Assembly: GCA_030544215.1 (NCBI GenBank) | Contig: JARZZO010000003.1 | Span: 32,306,379-32,370,378, forward strand | Source: Zantedeschia hybrid cultivar | Taxonomy: Eukaryota; Streptophyta; Magnoliopsida; Alismatales; Araceae | Direction of reading: 5' to 3' | DNA: 64,000 nucleotides | In this document: piece by piece, positions 34,922 to 44,720 of the stretch | Layout of the letters: each line of letters opens with the position of its first letter | How positions within the stretch are numbered: position 1 is the stretch's first letter | Made by a program: the position numbers and the translations under genes | Notes under the pieces: model-generated | The model's input: the letters and a program-made list of their open reading frames with translations, nothing else | Database searches by the model: none | What the model was told of the DNA's origin: nothing

Positions 34922-37900
34922 ATTTACTCTGTCCCTCCCCTCGGGAGGATTCTCTTGTATTTCCGCTTGTATCCCAGGATTTTCATCCTGCTTCGTCTTC
35001 GTTAGGTTATGATAGTGAAGTTAGGCAGTCTAGTCAGGTTAGTCAGTCTAGGAAGCCTAAGGGTAGGCAAATTCCAGATAGATACCTCCAGGACTTAGCT
35101 GATAAGTGCTCTTCTTGTTCTCTGATCCCTCAGTTTCTAGAAAATCCAATTCAGATGCCAGAAGATTGCATGGATGATGAGTCAGTCAATGATGGGTACG
35201 GGGTATATGAATTAGTACATGAAAAGGACCCCATTGTTGAAGAGGAAGATGACAAGGACGCGGCTGAAGCATATGCTAGTGGAGTGAAGAGATTCGATGA
35301 ACCCTCAGCTGCCGTAGAAGAGCCCACCAAAGAAATTAATTTAGGGACTGAAGACGAACCTAAGGTTGTCCTCGTCAGTAAAAGTCTTTCTACAGAGGAT
35401 GAGAAAGCAATGGTACAAGTACTCAAGGACTATAAGGACACTTTCGCCTGGAGTTATGAAGATATGCCAGGGTTAGACTCAACTTTAGTTGAACACAGGT
35501 TGACATTAAAGGAAGGAGCTAGCCTGGTCAAACAGAAATTAAGGCGATTCCACCCACAAATGGCTTTAAAGATGAAGGAAGAGGTTGACAAGTTACATAA
35601 AGCCAAATTTATTAGAGTTGTCCTTTATCCGCAATGGGTGGCTAATATAGTCCCGGTTATGAAGAAGGACGGGAAGGTCAGGATTTGCATTGACTTCCGC
35701 GATTTGAACCGGGCGTGTCCTAAAGATGATTTTCCATTGCCTCATATTGATGTACTCATCGATAATACGGCTGGCTATGAAACGTTATCATTCATGGATG
35801 GATTTTCTGGATACAATCAGATTAAGCTGGCAGAAGAAGATCAAGAGAAAACATCATTCACTACACCTTGGGGAACATACTGTTATGTTGTCATGCCATT
35901 TGGATTAAAGAATGCTGGAGCCACTTATCAAAGGGTTATGATGGCAATATTTCATGACATGATGCACATAGACTTGGAAGTGTATGTGGATGACTTATTG
36001 GTTAAATCGAAAACAAAGGCTGAGCATGCTAAAGTTTTGGCAAGGGTGTTAGAGAGATCGAGAGAATATCAGTTAAAGATGAACCCCAAGAAATGTGTAT
36101 TCGGGGTATCTTCAGGAAAATTGCTTGGATTTATTGTCAGTAAACGGGGAATTGAGATCGATCCTAACAAGGCGAAGGCTATTAGACAAATGCCACCTCC
36201 TAAAAATTTGAAAGAATTGAGAGGATTAATCGGGAGGTTGCAATTTATTCGCCGCTTTGTCTCCCAACACTCACAAAGGTGCAAGCCGTTTTACGAGCTT
36301 ACCAAGCCGGGAGTCAAATTTGATTGGGACGATAAGTGTCAGGAGGCGTTTGATGGATTGAAGGACTACTTAGCAAGTCCTCCTGTTTTGAGACCACCAT
36401 CTCCAGGCAAACCATTGATACTTTACATTTCAGTCCTGGATGATGCAGTGGGGGCTGTCCTAGCACAAGAAGATGAAGAAGGAAAAGAGAGGGCAACCTA
36501 TTATCTCTCTAAACTTCTCAACCCCGCTGAACAGAGATATACGGCGATGGAGAAAACATGTGCAGCATTGGTTTGGGTTGTTCAGAAATTGAAACATTAT
36601 TTTCTGGCCCATGAAGTCCATCTCATCGCTAGGATGAATCCGATCAAATTTCTTCTGGAGAAATCTGTTCTTACTGATAGGTTAGCACGATGGCAAAGCT
36701 TTCTATCTCAATTCGATATCATTTATATCCAGCAGAAAGCGATCAAGGGCTATGCCATAGCAGAACATCTCGCTCATCATCCCCTTCCTCGATTTGATCC
36801 AGTGCGATCAGAGTTTCCGGATGAGGAACTGATATCCATAAATCAAATCAGAGATGATATGTGGACTCTGCATTTTGACGGAGCTCTGAATTCTCATGGA
36901 AAAGGGATCGGTATCGTTCTATTATCACCTGAAGGTATCACCATTCCACAAGCCTTTCAGCTTGATTTTCCAGTCACAAACAATATAGCTGAATACGAGG
37001 CACTTCTTGCTGGCCTCGAGGCTGCTCATTTTCATGGTGCTACCAAACTCAGGATCGTAGGTGATAACCAATTAATTCTTCGCCAAGTGCTGACCAAGTA
37101 TCGAACTCTCGATCCCAAGCTCAAGCCTTATCAGGAGCTTACTTCTGCTTACTCAAAGCTTTTCACGAAATTGATCTTTGTCCATGTCCCTAGGAATCAG
37201 AACATCTTAGCTGACGCTCTAGCTTCACTTGCATCTTCTCTTGATTTTCCAATCAGCAAACAATCTGAATCAATCATAGTTCATAGGCGTCTTTCACCCG
37301 CCGTGAAAGATCCTTCATTCCTTAGAACTAAGGAGAAGTTGCTGAAGAAAGTCAGAGACGGAGATATCATTGAAAGAAGAGAAATCATGTTAATGGAGCT
37401 GTTAGAAGAGATGGATGATGAACAGAAGCCATGGTATTATGAAATTGCAAAATATTGTGAAGATCAATCATATCCTGAGGAAGCTACAACTGAGGAGAAA
37501 AGAGCTATCAGGAGAGTTTCTCAACGATACACCCTAGTTGGGGGAGCATTATATAAGAGAGGTTTTGATGGAGTTCTTCTGAGATGTCTAGACGAAGATG
37601 AGCTTTGGAAGGTTATGGAAGGAGCTCATAGTGGAGTTTGTGGTGGTCATGTCAATGGACAGATGCTAGCAAAGAAGATCCTTAGAGAAGGATTTTATTG
37701 GCCAACCATGGAAGAAGATTGCGTAGGATATGTCCGTAGGTGTGCTAAGTGTCAACTTCACGCCGACAAAATTCATTCTCCTGCATCTTCACTCCATCCT
37801 ATTTCTTCCCCATGGCCTTTCTCCATGTGGGCTTTCGACATCATTGGACCTCTTGGTAATCCAGATTCCGGCATCAAGCAAAAATCTTTCATTCTCACGG

Positions 37901-38691
37901 CAACGGAATACTTCACCAAGTGGGCAGAAGCTGAAGCGTACGTGGAGATCAAAGCATCAACTGTCTGCAAGTTCATCATGAAGAACATCATCACTCGATT
38001 TGGAATTCCAAGCACCATCGTCACCGACAACGGACCACAGTTCGTGTCACAGGAATTGAAGGACCTCTGTAACATGTATAAAATTGCATTGCATCATTCA
38101 TCTCCTTATTATCCGCAAGGCAATGGCCAAGCAGAGGCAACTAATAAGACTTTGATAAAAATCATCAAAAAGACGTGTAAATCTAACAAGTTCTCAGATT
38201 GGCCAGAAAAATTGGTTGAGGCTCTATGGGCCTATCGAACTTCAATCCGCACGCCTACTGGGCAAACTCCTCATTCCTTAACATTTAGAATGGAGGCGGT
38301 AGTTCCATATGAGATCCTCATACCGTCATTAAGAGTACAATTGAATAAGGAATTTTCCATTGACGAACATCGTTCAGCACTTCTTGCTCAATTGGAACTT
38401 TTAGACGAGAAAAGATGGTCAGCTGCTAATCATGCAAAAGTTTATCAGAACAGACTAGCACGTTTTTATCAAAAGAAAGTCATTGAACGTAAGTTCAAAG
38501 TCGGTGAAATGGTTGTTAAAAGAATTTTTATAAAACCTGGTGGTCCGCGTTCTAAGCTCCAACCCAACTGGGAAGGACCTTATGTTGTATCGCACGCTTT
38601 TCCTGGTAATGCTTATCGTCTTATTAATGCAGAAGGAGAAGAGCTAAAACATCCCTGGAATGATTTACATCTTAAGAAATACTACCCTTAG
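34825..38691 (+). CDS. Element B RT, RNase H, second RNase H and integrase (1,288 aa)
   Basis: Copies element RNA into DNA and integrates it. RT: ICIDFRDLNRACPKDDFPLP (about 285-305), MPFGLKNAGATYQR, and YVDD at 387-390. RNase H follows at about 520-640. An archaeal-type RNase H occupies about 679-810 (FDGALNSHGKG with Asp 685, NIAEYEALLAGLE, ILADALASLA), the hallmark of Tat elements. Integrase: HSGVCGGH and CAKC zinc finger (about 935-976), catalytic D1005, D1068 and E1104 (D-D-35-E spacing correct), GPY end (NWEGPYVV), stop at 38,691. All catalytic residues are present. It is one base out of frame with the protease ORF because of the A9 run, and the ATG at 34,825 is not likely to be a natural start. 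Confidence 0.95.
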   Translation: MATNSSQILIEETSYLSDCTPPRGTFGQNSLLDLLCPSPREDSLVFPLVSQDFHPASSSLGYDSEVRQSSQVSQSRKPKGRQIPDRYLQDLADKCSSCSLIPQFLENPIQMPEDCMDDESVNDGYGVYELVHEKDPIVEEEDDKDAAEAYASGVKRFDEPSAAVEEPTKEINLGTEDEPKVVLVSKSLSTEDEKAMVQVLKDYKDTFAWSYEDMPGLDSTLVEHRLTLKEGASLVKQKLRRFHPQMALKMKEEVDKLHKAKFIRVVLYPQWVANIVPVMKKDGKVRICIDFRDLNRACPKDDFPLPHIDVLIDNTAGYETLSFMDGFSGYNQIKLAEEDQEKTSFTTPWGTYCYVVMPFGLKNAGATYQRVMMAIFHDMMHIDLEVYVDDLLVKSKTKAEHAKVLARVLERSREYQLKMNPKKCVFGVSSGKLLGFIVSKRGIEIDPNKAKAIRQMPPPKNLKELRGLIGRLQFIRRFVSQHSQRCKPFYELTKPGVKFDWDDKCQEAFDGLKDYLASPPVLRPPSPGKPLILYISVLDDAVGAVLAQEDEEGKERATYYLSKLLNPAEQRYTAMEKTCAALVWVVQKLKHYFLAHEVHLIARMNPIKFLLEKSVLTDRLARWQSFLSQFDIIYIQQKAIKGYAIAEHLAHHPLPRFDPVRSEFPDEELISINQIRDDMWTLHFDGALNSHGKGIGIVLLSPEGITIPQAFQLDFPVTNNIAEYEALLAGLEAAHFHGATKLRIVGDNQLILRQVLTKYRTLDPKLKPYQELTSAYSKLFTKLIFVHVPRNQNILADALASLASSLDFPISKQSESIIVHRRLSPAVKDPSFLRTKEKLLKKVRDGDIIERREIMLMELLEEMDDEQKPWYYEIAKYCEDQSYPEEATTEEKRAIRRVSQRYTLVGGALYKRGFDGVLLRCLDEDELWKVMEGAHSGVCGGHVNGQMLAKKILREGFYWPTMEEDCVGYVRRCAKCQLHADKIHSPASSLHPISSPWPFSMWAFDIIGPLGNPDSGIKQKSFILTATEYFTKWAEAEAYVEIKASTVCKFIMKNIITRFGIPSTIVTDNGPQFVSQELKDLCNMYKIALHHSSPYYPQGNGQAEATNKTLIKIIKKTCKSNKFSDWPEKLVEALWAYRTSIRTPTGQTPHSLTFRMEAVVPYEILIPSLRVQLNKEFSIDEHRSALLAQLELLDEKRWSAANHAKVYQNRLARFYQKKVIERKFKVGEMVVKRIFIKPGGPRSKLQPNWEGPYVVSHAFPGNAYRLINAEGEELKHPWNDLHLKKYYP

Positions 38692-39439
38692 GTTAAAGAG
38701 TCGATCAGTATGGTACAAAGATCAGTGGAATCAGAAAATTTATAAACTCAAATTTCCTTATTAGTCTAGATAACTTAATTTCAAGCCCATTATTGCACAC
38801 ACTGACACGTTTGATTCGTGAGTAACAAGAGATGCCAAGTCCTAAAGGATATCAAAAGCTTGACCGAAAGTGTAAAGTACAAATCATTCATTTTAAAGCA
38901 AAAATTATGTTTTATACTCGGCCCATGATGTCGGAACGAGGCTTAGAATAGACTACCAAGAATACCCGCCATCTTAGTAGGAGGCCGTCATAAAAAATGG
39001 GGGAGATCCGTCCCGAAGAATAGAAAAGAAAGGAAGAAAAGAAAAAGCAAGGTAAAAGCCAAATGTCAAATCAAAAGGCCATTACATTACAAACGTTACA
39101 TGAAGGCCATGAAATGAAATAAAAGGGAACGCAAGGTCGATAAATACCCCGGAAAGAAATGACCGAACCCCAACGGATATTAGGGTAGGAAAGGGACATC
39201 TTTTTAAGTCTCCGGAACCTTCTTATGGGCTTTCTAAACTTATTCATCTTTTCTTTCTAAAGAAATGTACTTCAAACTTAAGGAATTGCTTACATTGACT
39301 AAGGGTCAAATCATCAAATGGGATCACGAATGGAAACACAAATTCAAACACGATGGGTTTAACTTAAGTTGTTGAAGAACAATTTGGAAATTAAGTTAAT
39401 AAATGAATATGATCTTTTGATCTGAGTACCATGCTGATC

Positions 39440-39705
39440 TTTTAGTCAAAAAATCAAAAAAAAACATAAGTCAAAAATCCAAAAAAATACATGTTTTTAA
39501 AAATCAACAAAATCAAAAAATACATATGTCAGAAATCCAAAAAAATACATATGTCAGAAATCCAAAAAAAATACATATTTCAAAAATGCATGAAAAAATA
39601 TATATGTCAAAAATCCAAAAAAATACATATGTTTCAAAAATTCAAAAAAAATACATATGTCAAAATTTCAAAAAAAAGGCATATATTTCAAAACCCCAAA
39701 CAAAA
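39440..39705 (+). repeat. A-rich degenerate minisatellite in element B
   Basis: About nine units of 25-33 bp on the theme ACATATGTCAGAAATCCAAA. Its frames read as Lys/Ile-rich artefacts. Element A has about five units in the same place. Confidence 0.8.
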
Positions 39706-40832
39706 ATGAATATTGCAAAACAACAAAAATATTTCAATTAGCATCTGCTTGTTGCATTTAGTGTGTTTCATTCCTTTTATTTTCAGTGAGCATCTGTCTG
39801 CTTGTATGTTGCACTTTGCTTAAGTTTGATTATTCTCATTACCTTTGTTGATAAAGGCTATGCCCCTTGACCATTTATTGAAGAAAAGATTGATTGACCA
39901 TTTATTTGGTCAGGCAAGGGGCTAAGCCTAAACAGATACTTAACATGTTTGTTCAAGTTGTATACATGACACAAGACATTGATAGAGTTGGAATCCGAGT
40001 AGAGAACAGCCAGAAATCTGTTTTTGTGAATAAAAGATGTCGAGGAGCACTGCTGCGTTTCAACGTTGAATGACGTCTGCGCGACACGAAGCGTTTCAGC
40101 GTTTTTGAAATTCTATATGTTTTGATGTTTAAATTGAATATTTGTTTGGAGTTATTAACAATTTTGGTTGCAGGAAATTCAAAAAAAACCTAAATAAAGC
40201 TGGAAAATATCAAGAAGATCCCACTGTGGGAGTCAAGAAGTCTCAACCGTGGCTAAAAAGACGGTTATTTCTACCTTTGTACTATTTCATGTAATTATTG
40301 TGCATTCGCATTACTATATAATAAGTATTTATTAGAGCATATCAAGGACCTTGTGTTTTTGATGAAACTGGAATTTGAGTTCCCCTTCAACAAAAACAGT
40401 GATAATTCCAGAGGATTCTTAATCGCACGGATAGGCCGTTGGATTGTTAATTAGTGAGGATGATGGTTCCACTTTTGTGAAAAGATGCGTGGATAAACAA
40501 GCTTCGGCTTAGCACTGAATTACAAGAATTGGTATCTTGACTCATTAATGACAATTTAACAATATTATCCTTGATTAATTTATATTTTATTTGGTTTTAT
40601 ATTTTTCTTTTAGCCCAGCATGCATCATGTAGGACTTTGAAATCATTGTAATAAGGATTAATTATTGATTAAGTTTCAGACCATTAATTAAACAATTTCA
40701 ACATGATATGAAATATTCCATTCTGAATTGAGTATCTTGATTATCTTTGAGGTTCGCTCGAAGATCTCATTGGAATTCTATCCTTGATTGGACTCTTTAT
40801 CCAATATTTCTTGTTTTCTTTTAAGATCCATC

Positions 40833-40928
40833 ATGGCTGCAGCACGTCCACATTGGCTGGCAAACGCTCCCCATGATGAAACCTACAGTGTCTATGACCT
40901 GAGGTACTTCCCACTCCGAGGAGGTTGA
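40833..40928 (+). CDS. Small conserved ORF (31 aa) in the 3' region of element B
   Basis: Begins MAAARPHWLANAPHDE with ATCATGG around the start and ends in TGA after ...PLRGG. The same frame is open in element A (5,427-5,522) with a single amino-acid difference. No known domain. Could be the remnant of a once longer extra ORF, as found downstream of pol in some Tat elements. Confidence 0.35.
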   Translation: MAAARPHWLANAPHDETYSVYDLRYFPLRGG

Positions 40929-41132
40929 TCGACTTTATTTTATTTTCCTTGTCTACCTCATCCAGACAGGATTGATTCCATTGATCTCATTAAGTTATCT
41001 TCATTGATGATTTTGAGAAAAATTCCAATCATGTGATGTTAAGAGCGTGTCTCATCACACCTTGGCATCACCTTTTCAGTACATTCCATTTCATTTCACT
41101 TCCTTGCAAAGACGATGCCAAGGTGAGGCAGC

Positions 41133-42453
41133 TGTAGACACGCTAATTTTGACGTCATTTTGAGTAAATTTCATATCATATAATAATGCCTCAGAATGGT
41201 CTGATAATTAATCATTGATTAATTTTTATTAATATTTTTGAGTGTCGGGTTTAACAGACATGTTTAAGTTAATCAATTGAATTGATTTTAGCTCAAATTT
41301 CAGTTAAAATATAAAGAATCCTAAAAGGCGTCTACCCATGTGGACGCGATTTAGAGTTTATTCCTATTTTAGCGTTTAAATTTGAATTTTAATTAATTGA
41401 TTTATTAGCTAAAAGGCGTCTGTGAGTGTCGACGCGTTTTAGGTTTCCTAAGCTGTTTTAACTTCTCTTCCGGATGTTTATCCTTATCTTAATTAGAGTA
41501 AAAGACGTCTACACAAGTAGACGCGTTTTAACTAATAAAGATAAAGATAAGTTTTCCCGGATATTTATCCTTATCTTAATTTAATCTGAAAGGCGTCAGC
41601 CAAGGTGGACGCGTTTTAGATAATTACAGATAAAGATGAATTAATCAGTAATTATCTGTCGATTAAAGTAGATAAATTCTAGATTTTTCTATGTTAATCG
41701 CGAACGCAGAAAATGCCTATAAATACCTTGCCTATCAAGGAGTTAAAAAAAAAGAGAGAGAGAATTATTGAGCCTCAGCGTTATAGCGATTTGGAGATCG
41801 AAGCAACCACGCCGGAGCGCTGCCATTTCCAGAAGTCGGCTTCCTTCTTCAAGATCTTCATTCTTCAAAGCTTCAACCAACTGGACTGGGCATAAGTTTT
41901 TCATATCTGAATTTCATCTTCATTTATTAGTTTCATTCTCTCATATTCACTTCATGCAACACACACCACGTCATTAATTTTCCAAAACCCATCTGTTCTA
42001 AAGGGGTTTCAAAGCCATCTAAAACAAGTGAGTTGCTGTTTAAACATGTTTCTAATCATAGTTAGCTTTGATATTATTTCTATTTAGATTCTCATCACTA
42101 TTTCTTCTTTATTTTTCTGTCTCTCTGTCTGCTGCATCCAACAACTGAATAACAAGAAATCAAAAAGAGGGAAATCAAGCAAAAGCCAGGAGAACTTCTG
42201 GACGATCCTCAACATTCAACAGCAAGAACGAAAGAACAAAGAGGCTCTCTTTCTTCAGCCGGCTGAAGGAGGGGAACCAAGGATTCATTCTTCCGCGTTT
42301 AAACAGGTAGGCGATCAAAACTCTTTTGAAGCTTTTTAGTTAAAAGTTTCTGGCGATCACAGCACCTTAGTTGCATTTTTTTTAATAGGTTAATTTACCC
42401 TAAACAACCTAGTTTTTCACATTAATCACACGAGCAAATTTTCAGCACCTACA
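41133..42453 (+). repeat. 3' LTR of element B
   Basis: Matches 27,857-29,178 over its full length, with about five substitutions and one missing A in the AAAATTTT run near the 3' end. Confidence 0.97.
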
Positions 42454-42468
42454 GAGATGTCAAGCTGT

Positions 42469-42777
42469 TCAATTGCAAGTGACTTCTGGATAGCTGCTAC
42501 TTCCAAAAGATGTTTCATAGAATAAGGGGAAGTTCTTCTCATCTCTCATAATCAAACCTACTTCAATTTGTCCTTGAAGCATCCCAGTATCCACTTTGAT
42601 TTTTATTGAACCATTGGGAGAGGGTGACCATGTTGAGGTGCAGGAGTTGTCCATAGACACCAAGTGTAGGGATCTCCACTTCTTGGTTTCAAATGTTGTT
42701 GTGTTCACAATAGTTACAGGATGGTTATCAGAGCCTTCTATTACTCTTCTGCATCTCTCCTGCCAAAAGGTTGCCAT
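42469..42777 (-). pseudogene. LINE RNase H fragment in the CACTA cargo
   Basis: A 102-codon open stretch on the minus strand. It reads WSPSPNGSIKIKVDTGMLQGQIEVGLIMRDEKN, the start of the RNase H domain found at the C-terminus of plant LINE polyproteins. In a normal LINE this would follow RT and zf-RVT; here, on the minus strand, it lies upstream of them (26,740-27,415), so it is a separate or rearranged piece. Confidence 0.7.
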
Positions 42778-43500
42778 AAATGAAGAAATATAATGCTAAA
42801 TGTTGATAAGTGTCCTAGTTTTTAATGCTTTGTATGTCTCAAATAGATTGCTACTTATGGGCCCTCTTTTGAAAGAGAGCCTTTTGCTTACTAAAACATC
42901 CAACAATTAAGCTATTGCTTTCTCACGCAATCATAACTCTCTTGTGACATCTTCTAGCATAGGCTTAGCTGTTCTATTTTCGTCTTGCAAAAGGAATGCT
43001 TCTTGGCATTTCATTCTTCCCTAAGAATGAACACTACCAACCCTATTCTAATCCCTATTTTAATCTTTTCAGAGACCTAATGAACACAACTTCAGTACAA
43101 CACATGAGGATTGCCTCATTTTTTTTTAAACATCCATATCAAAAGACGAACGTTTTCACTGACGTTGTTCCAGACAGACTAATGAAGTAAGAAAATGAAA
43201 TTGTTTTCTTTAAGATGGTCAAGTTAACCATGTAGTATTGTTTAAAATATTACACACTAATGAAGCCATTCAATAATATGATCATGTGTATAGAATAAAC
43301 AAGTTAAGTTCTTTTGCACTATCTGTTACTCATATGACATCTGTAAGAACTAGAATACAAACAAAATCCACAGAGAAAGTGATTAAAAAAAATAGGAAGA
43401 ACCCAGAAAAAATTATAAATAACAATTTTATAAACAACAAAACAGAAATGTCTGATTGGAACTCCTCCCAAGAAGGACCCTTAAAAGAGCTGAGGAAGGG
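42778..43500. other. CACTA interior, no gene seen
   Basis: AT-rich, no recognisable coding sequence or repeat. Confidence 0.45.
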
Positions 43501-43533
43501 GGAAGTTGACCCACTTTTTAGAAGAGATGCCTG

Positions 43534-43791
43534 CAGCCTGGTCCAGCACTTGCCGCCGTCGGCGTTGCCCGGATCTGCGGCGAACGCGATGTTGGGAGGA
43601 GGCCAAGACGAGAGCGATGGCGTGTGGGAAGAGTAGGGGGAGAGAGAGAGGTCGGAGCAGGCACTGTAGAGGTGGGAGGGGCTTGCGTCTAGGACGATGA
43701 TGACAAGGCGGTCCACAGCTGGCCTGGTCCAGCACTTGCCGCTGTTGGCACCGCCCGAATCTACAACGAACGTGATGTTGGGAGGAGGCGG
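43534..43791 (-). repeat. Direct repeat, about 75 bp, two copies, GC-rich
   Basis: Segments at about 43,534-43,606 and 43,721-43,791 both contain, on the minus strand, CTCCTCCCAACATC, CGTTCG, AGAT(C/T)CGGGC and GGCAAGTGCTGGACCAGG. The open frames across them (43,330-44,128) have strong composition bias and are not supported as genes. Confidence 0.7.
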
Positions 43792-44012
43792 AGACGGAGT
43801 TGGTGCTTGCAGTCGTGGTCGAGGATCTCCTTGTTGGCCTTCCTGATGGCGGGGCCGGCAGCATCACCATCCTTGTGGGGGCCGCGCGGGATACCACCAG
43901 TGGCGGCGGAGGCGCCACCACCGGGGCGGGGCTTGACAAAGAACTTGTTGGTCTGGATGTAGCCGTTGGTGCCCGACCCTCTCGAGGTCTACAGCCCGAT
44001 CCCGTTGTACAT
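43792..44012 (-). pseudogene. Captured first exon of a CWC21/cwf21-type splicing-factor gene
   Basis: From ATG at 44,012 the minus strand reads MYNGIGL, a stop, then TSRGSGTNGYIQTNKFFVKP and, further on, RKANKEILDHDCKHQL. This is the conserved N-terminus of plant CWC21/SRRM2-like proteins (cwf21 domain), which act in the spliceosome. The stop at 43,989-43,991 is TAG where the family has Gln (CAG). Upstream, 44,013-44,190 is CT-rich on the minus strand with GCTAGGGTTCTGG and looks like the original 5' UTR. Similarity ends near 43,792, before the rest of the domain. It is a fragment carried inside the CACTA element. Confidence 0.85.
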
Positions 44013-44229
44013 CGCTCACGCAACCCTCGCCGATCGTGGGCGGCGACAAGAGGAAAAGTGGATTGAGAGGAGGAGGAGGAGGCAGAGATTGACCTCAGCA
44101 ACAACGATTGACACCAGAACCCTAGCACCAGCAGAGAGGAGGAAGACGAGGAAGAGCGGACAAATAGAAGACCAAACAGGCACCAAACAAAAGGGGGCAG
44201 CAGACCCCTAAGAAGATGAATGTGTTTAT

Positions 44230-44310
44230 TCGTGGCTAGAGGCGGCGATGGGGTCGCCGGCGGCTGGAGGCGGCGATGGGGTCGCCGGCGCTGGGAGAGG
44301 ATCGAAGAAC
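44230..44310. repeat. Short tandem repeat, GGCGGCGATGGGGTCGCCGGC twice
   Basis: Two near-identical units, each itself nearly palindromic (GGCGA...TCGCC). GC-rich spacer before the right subterminal repeats. Confidence 0.7.
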
Positions 44311-44380
44311 AGCGGCGTGGGGAAACGGCGCGGGTTTGGGGGGCGCTGTGAACGAATGGGATTTAGGGTTAGGGTTATAG

Positions 44381-44720
44381 TTTTTGTCCATGGCTATAAG
44401 CTTAGCCGTTGACATATAATAGATATGTCGACGGCTAAACTTATAGCCGTGGATATATCATTTTAATTAAATTTATGTTTTCTTTTTATTACATATGTTG
44501 ACGAATCTTTAGTAGCCGTTAACATATATTTTATATATGTCAACGGCTAGACTACAGCCGCTGACATATATTACGTATGTGTCAATGGTTCCTTAAACCG
44601 TCGACATATAAGTCTATTGTCAACGGTTCTGTTTTGGCCGTCGACTAATACGCTATTTGTCAATAAGTGCTCTTAGCCGTCGACATATACTCGCTGACAA
44701 AATGTATCTTCCTTGTAGTG
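44381..44720. repeat. Right subterminal repeats and TIR of the CACTA element
   Basis: About ten copies of AGCCGTTGACATATA and its inverse TATGTCAACGGCT, the same core as in the left arm but with more ACATAT spacers. It ends ...CTTCCTTGTAGTG. Confidence 0.9.

Larger units (their letters stand above)
38692..41132 (+). other. 3' noncoding region of element B
   Basis: About 2.4 kb without a long ORF, longer than in element A. It holds the A-rich minisatellite (39,440-39,705), a block of about 100 bp near 40,040-40,170 absent from A, and the small ORF at 40,833-40,928. The last bases before the LTR (AAGGTGAGGCAGC) are a candidate polypurine tract. Confidence 0.7.
27857..42453 (+). mobile_element. 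Element B: young, nearly intact Ty3/gypsy retrotransposon, Tat type
   Basis: A 14,597-bp element with LTRs of 1,322 and 1,321 bp, ends TGTAGACAC...CACCTACA, TSD GAGAT and the same primer-binding site as element A. The LTRs differ by about five substitutions and one indel (about 0.4%). With the rice rate of 1.3e-8 per site per year this would be roughly 0.15 million years; the rate for this species is unknown. Coding order is gag, protease, G-patch, RT, RNase H, archaeal-type RNase H, integrase. Relative to A it has two lesions: TAG at 32,360 and a one-base slip in an A run near 34,810. Confidence 0.97.
24405..44720. mobile_element. Nonautonomous CACTA (En/Spm) transposon with captured gene pieces, containing element B
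   Basis: The left end is CACTACAAATCC and the right end CTTCCTTGTAGTG, i.e. CACTACAAGGAAG reversed; a 3-bp AAT flanks both. Both ends are followed inwards by the same kind of palindromic subterminal repeat (AGCCGCTGACAAA / TTTGTCAACGGCT). Without the 14.6-kb element B the transposon is about 5.7 kb. No transposase was recognised inside, so it would have to be moved by another element. Its cargo includes a kinase exon, LINE pieces and a CWC21-type exon, so it fits the Pack-CACTA pattern. Confidence 0.9.

Noticed and set aside
39491..39741. Lys/Ile-rich open frames
   Set aside because: Artefacts of the A-rich minisatellite.
43481..44128. A 215-codon minus-strand open frame
   Set aside because: It overlaps the captured CWC21 exon in another frame; composition is Ser/Pro/Arg-biased and no domain is visible. 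The meaningful frame is the one starting at 44,012.
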